Source: Bog-756 sp963701325
GTDB taxonomy: Bacteria; Actinomycetota; Acidimicrobiia; Acidimicrobiales; RAAP-2
DNA: 64,000 nt
Direction: 5' to 3'
Assembly (NCBI GenBank): GCA_963701325.1
Contig: OY969604.1
Coordinates: 1,612,001 to 1,676,000, forward strand
Shown here: one piece after another, positions 34,863 through 41,316 of the stretch
How the letters are laid out: each line of letters starts with the position of its first letter
How positions within the stretch are numbered: the stretch's first letter is position 1
The notes under the pieces: model-generated
Seen by the model: only the letters and a program-made list of their open reading frames with translations
Told to the model about the DNA's origin: nothing
Database searches by the model: none
Made by a program: the position numbers and the translations under genes

Positions 34863-37093
34863 TCCGGCTCGGCCTCCGGCTGACCTTGGGGAGTGGACGT
34901 GAAGCCCTCCTGCGGGTCCTCGTCACTGCCGCTGCGGTCGCCCTGGGCGTCGGCTTGTTGCTGGCCGCCTTGGCTGGCATCAATGGTCTCCACGCCCAGA
35001 GCGATCGTGGTGCCTGGCTGAACTCGGCTGTGCAGCCGATACCGCTGGCATCGCCCGCCAGTGGCCTGTGGTGGGAACCGAGCACCGACTCGTTCGGGGG
35101 TCAGCTCATCGACCAGATCGACGTCGCGGCGGCCGGGCCCGGCGCGCCCATCCCTCCCGGAATGTCCCGCCTGCCTGGTCCGGACCAGTACTTCGCCTCG
35201 CCCGAGCTGGTGAGCCTGCTTCGCTCCCAGCCCGGCGACGAGCTGCGTGATCGCTACCCCGGTCGGCTGGTGGGCACCATCGGCAGCGCGGGACTGCCGT
35301 CGCCGAACTCGTTGATCATCGTCATCGGTCACAGCGTCGGCCAGCTCTCGAAGCAGCCGGCAGCCATCGAGATCGGGGCGATCCATCGCGGCCTGGCGAA
35401 TTGCTATGGCTGCCAGAGCGTGATCGGGAGCGGGCCAGTTCTGGAATTCATCCTGGTCGGCGGGGCCGTGGCGCTCGTGCTGCCGATTCTGATCCTGATT
35501 GCGACGGCGAGCCGACTGTCGGCCGTCCGGCGCGAAGAGCGTTTCGCCTCTATGCGGCTGATCGGCGCCACTCCTCGCCAGATCTCGACGATTTCGGCCG
35601 TCGAAGCGGTCATCGCCGCCCTCGCCGGAGTCGTCATCGGTTTCGGACTCTTCTTGGCGGTCCGACCACTGCTGTACCACGTGCCGATCACCGGGGCCCC
35701 GTTGGCGCAGGGTGACCTCTCCCTTCACGCCGTCGACATCCTCATCGCGGTGGTCGGAGTCCCCATCGCCGCTGTCGTCTCCGCACGTCTCGCGCTGCGC
35801 CGGGTACAGATTTCTCCGCTAGGAGTGACGCGACGGGTCAGGAAGCGCCCGCCGGGGATCGCCCGGATCGTTCCCTTGTTGGGAGGTATCGCGTTTCTCG
35901 CCTACTTCGACGCGGCCGGAAAGCCCGGCGCCATCGGGAGCCAGCTCCTCGAGCTCCTCGTTGGTTTCGCGCTCCTGATCGTGGGTCTGGTTCTGGCCGG
36001 GCCGTGGCTTACAACGGCTGGGTCGCGGATCATGGCCAACAGAGCGAATCGCCCCGCCACGCTCATCGCCGGTCGTCACCTTCTCGACAACCCCAAGGCT
36101 GCCTTCCGCTTTGTCAGTGGCCTCGTCATTGCCCTCTTCGTTGCCAGCGCGGCGATCGGTGCTCTCAGCTCGGTGACGCGAGTAACCGGAGGGAGCAGCG
36201 CCAACGCCAGTCTGAGTACCCTCGCGGACCCGTTCTGCGCCTATTCGACGACCGGCTGCCCCACGGCCTCCGTAGTGCCTTCGGTCCCTCCCTCGGTCCT
36301 TAACGAGCTCCGGGCGACGCCGGGGGGGCAAGGGGTGGCGGTGGTCCATGAGCCTCCCAACCAGACGCAAGATGGGCAATCGCTCGGGGTCGTCGCGTGT
36401 GACGAACTCTCCAAGACTCCGGCCATCGGCCGATGCGCGCCGCGGGCCACCGTGGCGTCCGTCGGATACTTCCTCTCAAAGGTCCTGGGGCACACCGCCA
36501 ACGCGTCGAGCACGACCTGGCCCTCTCGGAACCTGTCGGCGACGCAGCTCGCATCCCTCCCCGTGAGCGCGGTCGTCGTCGCAACGAACGGGTCTTCGGG
36601 TGCGATCGAACGAGTGCGAACGGAACTCGAGCGCGCATTCCCGCTCCAGGGCACCCCGGTGACCGTGGAGGCACTCGGTCCCTCGACGGCGCGCCTGATG
36701 ACCATGATCCAGGCCGTGACCAACGTGATCATCGTGGCCAGCCTGATCATCGCAGCGTGCAGCCTGGCCGTGAACATCGCGGCCGGTCTCGCTGAGCGGA
36801 GGCGGCCATTCAGCCTGCTCAGACTTACGGGGGTCTCGCGAAAACTACTGCACCGGGTCGTGACGCTGGAGAGTGCGCTACCCCTGCTCCTCGTCGCTGC
36901 GGTCTCCATCGTCGTCGGGCTGCTCGCGGCCGCCCTCTACCTCCACTCGCAGGTAGGGCTCGCCTTCAGCCTTCCGGGATTCTCCTACTGGACCACGGTG
37001 ATCGGAGGGCTGGCCGCGTCGATGGCGATCATCGCCGCGACGTTCCCCATCCTCGATCGGATCACGGGTCCCGAGGTCGCCCGGAACGAGTAG
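34859..37093 (+). CDS. FtsX-like ABC permease
   Basis: This 744-residue membrane protein has about ten transmembrane helices. Two FtsX-type blocks (TASRLSAVRREERFASMRLIG near 220; GLAERRRPFSLLRLTGVSRK near 650) are each followed by three helices. Large extracytoplasmic segments lie at about 45-180 and 430-610. These proteins transmit ATPase motion to the cell exterior and export peptides or antibiotics, or control envelope enzymes. It completes the PadR-ATPase-permease operon. Confidence 0.88.
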   Translation: MIRLGLRLTLGSGREALLRVLVTAAAVALGVGLLLAALAGINGLHAQSDRGAWLNSAVQPIPLASPASGLWWEPSTDSFGGQLIDQIDVAAAGPGAPIPPGMSRLPGPDQYFASPELVSLLRSQPGDELRDRYPGRLVGTIGSAGLPSPNSLIIVIGHSVGQLSKQPAAIEIGAIHRGLANCYGCQSVIGSGPVLEFILVGGAVALVLPILILIATASRLSAVRREERFASMRLIGATPRQISTISAVEAVIAALAGVVIGFGLFLAVRPLLYHVPITGAPLAQGDLSLHAVDILIAVVGVPIAAVVSARLALRRVQISPLGVTRRVRKRPPGIARIVPLLGGIAFLAYFDAAGKPGAIGSQLLELLVGFALLIVGLVLAGPWLTTAGSRIMANRANRPATLIAGRHLLDNPKAAFRFVSGLVIALFVASAAIGALSSVTRVTGGSSANASLSTLADPFCAYSTTGCPTASVVPSVPPSVLNELRATPGGQGVAVVHEPPNQTQDGQSLGVVACDELSKTPAIGRCAPRATVASVGYFLSKVLGHTANASSTTWPSRNLSATQLASLPVSAVVVATNGSSGAIERVRTELERAFPLQGTPVTVEALGPSTARLMTMIQAVTNVIIVASLIIAACSLAVNIAAGLAERRRPFSLLRLTGVSRKLLHRVVTLESALPLLLVAAVSIVVGLLAAALYLHSQVGLAFSLPGFSYWTTVIGGLAASMAIIAATFPILDRITGPEVARNE

Positions 37094-37213
37094 GGCCGCT
37101 ACCGCTCAGCGGCTCACGTTCCATGGGTCGCTTCGTCAACGACTCGGCTTTGACGATCGGCGTCATCCGCCTGGCTGACCGTTGAACGGGACCGCGAAGT
37201 CTTGGTCTGAGGC

Positions 37214-37372
37214 ACTTTGAGTAGGGCAGCTGAAGGTCCCCACAAACTGCCCCATACACGCAGAAGCCGCCGACCAAACATGCTGGTCAGCGGCTTGTGC
37301 ATACGCAACCGGACGCCAGAAGCGCCGGTACTTGGTGGCGGGGGTTCAGGACCATGACGCACCCTTCGGGTT
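37214..37372 (+). repeat. Left direct-repeat module of the island
   Basis: Three blocks recur in the same order near the intact tRNA on the right: ACTTTGAGTAG (37214-37224), a GCCCCATACACGCAGAAG-to-GCCGACCA block (about 37250-37276), and TGGTGGCGGGGG with CCTTCGGGTTA (37333-37372). The matching blocks on the right start at 40910, 41132 and 41167. Spacing differs between the copies, which points to divergence after duplication. Confidence 0.6.
37264..37296. repeat. Hairpin within the left module
   Basis: AAGCCGCCGACCA (37264-37276) pairs with TGGTCAGCGGCTT (37284-37296) at 12 of 13 positions around a 7-base loop. It corresponds to the hairpin downstream of the intact tRNA on the right. It is either a relic terminator of the duplicated tRNA or part of an attachment site. 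Confidence 0.5.
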
Positions 37373-37400
37373 ACAGACCCGATGAAGTGGCCGGTCAGCG
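37333..37400 (-). pseudogene. Decayed partial copy of the initiator tRNA-Met
   Basis: The 12 bases TGGTGGCGGGGG (complement of the encoded CCA and acceptor 3' strand) are identical to the intact tRNA at 41167. About 18 bases further on, CCTTCGGGTTA (complement of the anticodon-stem and variable-loop side) is also identical, with scattered matches after it. The T arm and D arm are destroyed and the 5' acceptor strand is missing. It cannot fold as a tRNA. Confidence 0.55.
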
Positions 37401-37563
37401 CGCCTTGCATATGCACTGCATATGGCACGCGCCTGCTCAATTGTCTGCTCTCCCGAGACTTAGTCCCGAGAGACTCCCCCCTTTTGAGACCGTCGGATTC
37501 TGGACCCGAATGTTGAGAGCGACCATTCAGAGGGAGATGCCTCTACCGCATACACTCTTGCTA

Positions 37564-38145
37564 ATGACGCAAGACGTAGACCTAGAAGACGTGGTGCGCA
37601 GCCGGATCAGGGGGCTACGAGTGGCTCGAGGGTGGTCCCTCGAGCACCTCGCTCGTCACTGCCACCTGAGCCCCTCAAACTTGAGCCGTATCGAGACGGG
37701 CCATAGAAGAATTGCTCTCGATCAACTCCTCCCAATCGCGCGGGCGTTAGGGACCACGCTCGATCAACTGTTGGAATCAGTGGATGACGACGACGTCGTC
37801 ATCCGGCCCCAGCGCGACGTCGCGCGAGGGATGACCACCTGGCTGTTGACGCCCCGCGAACGAGGTCCCCACGGGGTGACCGTTGCCAAGATTCGCGCCA
37901 AGCCAGCGGCTCGAACCGAGGAGAAGGTGCTCCGCGTGCATCCCGGCAGAGAGTGGTTCACCGTGCTTTCGGGGACCGCCAGTTTGCAACTGGGCGAGCG
38001 GACAATCCTCGTGAAGACGGGTCAAGCGGCGGAATTTTCGACCATGACCCCTCACGCCTTCAGCGCCCACGGCGGTCCGGTCGAGGTCCTCTGCATCTTC
38101 GACCATGACGGTGAGAAAGCTCATCTGCGTCCCTCCACAACCTGA
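37564..38145 (+). CDS. XRE-family regulator with C-terminal cupin
   Basis: This 193-residue regulator has an N-terminal XRE helix-turn-helix (residues about 10-65, SRIRGLRVARGWSLEHLARH, LSRIETGHRRI) and a C-terminal cupin sensor (about 110-180, VHPGREWFTVLSGTASLQLG, PHAFSAHGGPVEVLCIF). Such proteins control neighbouring genes in response to a small ligand. The ATG at 37564 has no Shine-Dalgarno site, but TACACT at 37551-37556 lies seven bases upstream, the spacing of a leaderless transcript. The methyltransferase gene follows, so the two form a regulator-enzyme pair. Confidence 0.85.
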   Translation: MTQDVDLEDVVRSRIRGLRVARGWSLEHLARHCHLSPSNLSRIETGHRRIALDQLLPIARALGTTLDQLLESVDDDDVVIRPQRDVARGMTTWLLTPRERGPHGVTVAKIRAKPAARTEEKVLRVHPGREWFTVLSGTASLQLGERTILVKTGQAAEFSTMTPHAFSAHGGPVEVLCIFDHDGEKAHLRPSTT

Positions 38146-38292
38146 GTCCGTTTCAGGGTGGCCAAGGAGGGTGGGCGAACCTCAGGCCTTCCGCACGTGG
38201 GCTACCTCAAGTCCGAAGGAATGCGACAGGACTCGTCTTGCGTCTTTGGCAAACTACATGCCTCAACAGCATCAGCCGCTTACGATACGTAT

Positions 38293-38597
38293 ATGGAACA
38301 TGCGCACGCAGGTCATACCGGTAATGGCTCAAGAGGTTCGTCCGAGGGCCTTGGATCCCCCGCTGAGATGTTGGACCTCGACGCGGAGATCACACGGTCC
38401 TACTGGGACGAAGTCATGAGATGGATAGAGCAAGCCATTCCCACAAACGTTCGCCGCATCGTCGACTTGGGTGCAGGGACAGGCGCTGGAACGTTCGCGC
38501 TGTCCAGGAGATTCGACCATGCCGAGGTCGTCGCCGTTGACGCGTCAGATGAGATGCTGGAACGAATTCGCGAAAAGGCACTGGACTGCGGACTTAG
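38293..38597 (+). pseudogene. SAM-dependent methyltransferase, 5' part (interrupted by IS)
   Basis: This is the N-terminal third of a class I methyltransferase, including motif I (VDLGAGTGAGTFALSRRF) and the acidic motif II (VVAVDASDEML). It reads in frame to 38597, where the IS1380 element begins. Removing 38598-40216 (element plus one target copy) joins the codons exactly to those at 40217, giving a 287-residue protein. The likely start is ATG 38293, preceded by TACGAT at 38281-38286 in leaderless spacing; the frame is open from 38158. Confidence 0.8.
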
Positions 38598-38612
38598 CCT
38601 CGATCCACCGAA
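38598..38612 (+). repeat. Left terminal inverted repeat of the IS
   Basis: CCTCGATCCACCGAA marks the left end of the IS1380 element. It is the exact reverse complement of 40197-40211. The target duplication CTTAG precedes it. Confidence 0.9.
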
Positions 38613-38777
38613 TCGCATGGCTGGATCGGCGAGTTCTTGATTTTGGCCCGGTAGCTGATGCCGGCGGTGGCGCTGGGTGGCCTCTCCGGCAATCAGGACG
38701 TGGCCGACCAGAGGTTGAGTGGCGGTGATCGAGCTGGGAGCGGCTGGACCGTGGTGGGCCACCCCGTTGTTGATCGG

Positions 38778-40079
38778 TCAGGTGCGAAGCGAAAGTGCCG
38801 ACAAGCGGTCGAAGCACTCGGTCCATTCCGAGGCCCACGGCCACCGCGTCGGCAGGTGGAGCTGGGTCCGTCGCGACCGGTGCGTCAGCCGGCCTGGCAT
38901 GGCGATGTACTTCCGTCTGATGGTCTTGGCCACGACGGCGCCAGTGTGTTCGAGCCCGAGGGCGGCCACCCAGCGAATCAGGTTGTGGGCCAGGGTGGCG
39001 AGCACGGACCATGCCGCGTTGGCCGTGAAGGTCCCCGACGGGCAGTGGGCCATCCCCGCTCCCTCCTTCAGGTCCCGGATGGCCAACTCCACGACGGCAT
39101 GGTGGCGATGGTCGGCATCGAGGAAGACGGCAGTGCCCTCCCGGTCGGTGATGAAGGCGTGGTGTCGCCACGAAGGAAAGAGCTGAGCCTGCTTGCCGAT
39201 CAGTCTCGTGCGCCGGATGATCAGCCGGTGCCCGTCGCCATAGGCACACTCGGCGACCTGGGCCTTGCCGCCGATCGTGTAGTCGATGTCGCACCAGCGC
39301 TCATCGGGAATGGCCTCGATGGCTCTGACCACGGCTTTGTTCTGGTTGACGGTGATGGAGTAGCGGACGTCGTGATCCCGGCAGGCTCTCACCACATGCT
39401 TGGAGTGGAATCCCGAGTCGGCCCGCAGAGTGAGTTGGCCGCTGGCACCGGCACGACGAGACCGCCCGATGGTCTCCCGCACGAACCGTTGTGCTCCCCG
39501 GCCGCTGCCGGCCGAGCCCTTCCGTTGGCGGATGTGGAGCACCTCCCCGGTGTCCGCCCGTGTGGCGACTAGGGGATGCTCGCCGAGCACACCGGTGTAG
39601 CCATAGGCGGCACCTTGTTTCTGCTTCCCATAGACCTGCTGGATGGTGGAGTCGATGTCGATGGTCATCGGGGCATCGCCCGGCCCGGCACCGAAGTCCC
39701 ATGCGTTGGCCAGCATCTGCTCCGCAAAGGAATCGAGCTGGCGGACGTGGCCGAACGTGAAGGACCGGAGGAACGTGCCGAGGGTGGACGGGGCCATCAC
39801 CTCGTGTCCGAGGATGCGATGCGTCGATCCTGAACGCAGGACATCGCAGTCGTCGATGCACTCGGCCCCGGCGACCATGGCATGCACGAGGGTGGCCACT
39901 TTGCGACCGGGACGAGCGTGCCCGGGACGGTCACCGAGGTCGATCAACTCGTCGGCCCAAGCCGCGAGGTCCAGCCGTTCGGACAACACGGCAGCGAGCG
40001 TCAGGCCAGCTCCGGCCACCGCCCGGTCGTCGTCGAAGGTCACGGCAAGGCGCGCCGGATTGTGGGATTCTGTGTGCAC
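38778..40079 (-). CDS. IS1380-family transposase
   Basis: This 433-residue DDE transposase has the family's catalytic blocks: TIDIDSTIQQVYGKQKQG with the first Asp, LTLRADSGFHSKHVV with the second Asp, and VELAIRDLKEGAGM with the Glu. The N terminus contains a helix-turn-helix-like region (VATLVHAMVAGAECIDD). The gene is full length with no internal stops. It lies between both inverted repeats and should be able to move the element. Confidence 0.93.
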   Translation of the reverse strand: MHTESHNPARLAVTFDDDRAVAGAGLTLAAVLSERLDLAAWADELIDLGDRPGHARPGRKVATLVHAMVAGAECIDDCDVLRSGSTHRILGHEVMAPSTLGTFLRSFTFGHVRQLDSFAEQMLANAWDFGAGPGDAPMTIDIDSTIQQVYGKQKQGAAYGYTGVLGEHPLVATRADTGEVLHIRQRKGSAGSGRGAQRFVRETIGRSRRAGASGQLTLRADSGFHSKHVVRACRDHDVRYSITVNQNKAVVRAIEAIPDERWCDIDYTIGGKAQVAECAYGDGHRLIIRRTRLIGKQAQLFPSWRHHAFITDREGTAVFLDADHRHHAVVELAIRDLKEGAGMAHCPSGTFTANAAWSVLATLAHNLIRWVAALGLEHTGAVVAKTIRRKYIAMPGRLTHRSRRTQLHLPTRWPWASEWTECFDRLSALSLRT

Positions 40080-40196
40080 CGGAAAGATGCCTTTCTGTTT
40101 GGGGATGATGCGTACTGTCGCAAGTCACATCTTCCCAAGACAGGGGGCATTTTCCGCGTATGGTCAGACCTCAGATGACCTGATCAGGGCTGGGAT

Positions 40197-40211
40197 TTCG
40201 GTGGATCGAGG
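40197..40211 (-). repeat. Right terminal inverted repeat of the IS
   Basis: TTCGGTGGATCGAGG on the plus strand is the exact complement of the left end at 38598-38612. The second CTTAG target copy follows at 40212-40216. Confidence 0.9.
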
Positions 40212-40775
40212 CTTAGAGAGCGAATCAGAACAGTCCAGGCAGACCTCGACACCGACTGGCCAGAAACCGGTCTAGTGGATCTCACCTGGGCATCAATGTT
40301 CATGCATCACCTCACCGATGTCGACGGCGTGCTCCAACGTATCCACGCCGCCACCCGCGACGCCGGTCTGATTGTGATCGCAGAGTTCACCGACCCACTG
40401 CGCTTCCTGCCCGATGATCTTGGCTTCGGCGAACCAGGCCTAGAAGGCCGCTGTATCGAGACATTCAAGGGGGAGCGGTCTCGATCACTACCCAACTTCG
40501 GGCTGGAGTGGGGTCGACGCTTGGAAAGAGCCGGATTCTCGGCGATCGAAGAGCGCGTATTCGAACTTGAAGGAGATAGCACTGACCCCGGCCGTCTGGC
40601 CCGATATGCACGCCTGTGGCTTGAACGCGTCAGTTCGGCAGCGGCCCCACACCTATCAACCGACGATCTCTCCGTACTGAAGGAACTTCTCGCGGACACT
40701 GGACCGCGCTCGCTTGAGCAACGGAGCGATCTGCACATGCACGGCTCACGCGTGGTCGTGCGAGCGGCAAAGTGA
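40212..40775 (+). pseudogene. SAM-dependent methyltransferase, 3' part (interrupted by IS)
   Basis: This is the C-terminal part of the methyltransferase whose first part ends at 38597. After the target duplication it reads RERIRTVQADLDTDWPETG and then DLTWASMFMHHLTDVDGVL, the motif IV/V region, and the C-terminal sheet ending MHGSRVVVRAAK. A GTG at 40275 could start an isolated fragment, but this lacks the SAM-binding motif. The gene is inactive while the IS is present. The substrate is unknown. Confidence 0.8.
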
Positions 40776-40944
40776 CTGATCCCTCGGAACCACCTGTTGG
40801 CTGGCGACCCACAAACGGTTGCGAACACTTGTTCGTAGGCGGTAGAATCTGCCCAGCGCAGGAGGCCGTGACGATCAGGCAACTTCATTCAAGAGGCCGA
40901 CGGCGAGAAACTTTGAGTAGTGCACCTGCATGGGGCATGCACCG

Positions 40945-41038
40945 TGCAGCCCTATGCACCGCCATGTCGACCGGAGACTCGATCGCGAAGCCGCAGCGTA
41001 GCGGCCGCGTGCGCTACGTCTCCCTGCATAGGGCTGCA
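40945..41038. repeat. Nested inverted repeats (cruciform-like)
   Basis: TGCAGCCCTATGCA (40945-40958) and its perfect complement TGCATAGGGCTGCA (41025-41038) enclose 66 bases. Inside, CGTAGCG and CGCTACG near 40997-41018 form a second stem around a GC-rich loop. The arrangement suits recombinase arm sites, an untranslated structured RNA, or a protein-binding cruciform. No T tract follows. Confidence 0.6.
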
Positions 41039-41109
41039 TAGCGCACCGCTGAGTAGGTCCCGATAAAAAGCCCCGAGAAACGGCAATTCCACACACTCGG
41101 CCGATCGCG

Positions 41110-41163
41110 AAAACGCTGGTCAGACGCCCTTGCCCTATGCACAAGAGGCGCCGACCAGCGTTT
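41110..41163 (-). terminator. Long hairpin downstream of the initiator tRNA
   Basis: AAACGCTGGTC (41111-41121) pairs perfectly with GACCAGCGTTT (41153-41163), with further partial pairing (CTTG/CAAG) inside the loop. On the minus strand the hairpin starts four bases after the tRNA 3' end and closes with GCGTTTTCG, a short T run. It is a credible terminator for the tRNA transcript. Confidence 0.6.
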
Positions 41164-41166
41164 CGA

Positions 41167-41243
<77 letters not shown>

Positions 41244-41316
41244 TCGCGGAACTAGAGACTAGCACCCGCCCGTCCGTGCTCGGCCGGCGCCTCCCGTCCG
41301 ATCGCAGACCCCTCGC

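Larger units (their letters stand above)
37094..37563. other. Left boundary of the genomic island
   Basis: No intact gene lies between the FtsX-like permease and the XRE-cupin regulator. The region holds a small hairpin just after the permease gene (37095-37113), the left copy of a directly repeated module, a strong hairpin (37264-37296), a decayed tRNA copy (from 37333), a 10-bp palindrome TGCATATGCA near 37411, and a repeated CCCGAGA motif (37452 and 37465) in front of the regulator. Confidence 0.5.
38598..40211 (-). mobile_element. Complete IS1380-family insertion sequence (1,614 bp)
   Basis: The element is bounded by perfect 15-bp terminal inverted repeats (CCTCGATCCACCGAA at the left, its complement at the right). 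CTTAG occurs directly outside both ends (38593-38597 and 40212-40216) as a 5-bp target duplication. One transposase gene fills most of it on the minus strand. The intact ends, the intact transposase and the clean restoration of the host frame suggest a recent insertion. Confidence 0.92.
40776..41166. other. Right boundary of the genomic island
   Basis: No gene is visible between the interrupted methyltransferase and the tRNA. The region contains the right copy of the repeated module (from 40910), a nested pair of inverted repeats (40945-41038), a third copy of the GCCCTATGCA motif (41132-41141), and the hairpin that probably terminates tRNA transcription. Confidence 0.5.

Noticed and set aside
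38158..38640. An intact 160-residue methyltransferase
   Set aside because: Its last 14 codons lie inside the IS element; it lacks the C-terminal half of the fold.
37564..41160. The XRE-methyltransferase pair as a restriction-modification system
   Set aside because: The methyltransferase has the short small-molecule class I pattern without a DNA-methylase motif, the XRE protein carries a cupin sensor, and no nuclease gene is present.
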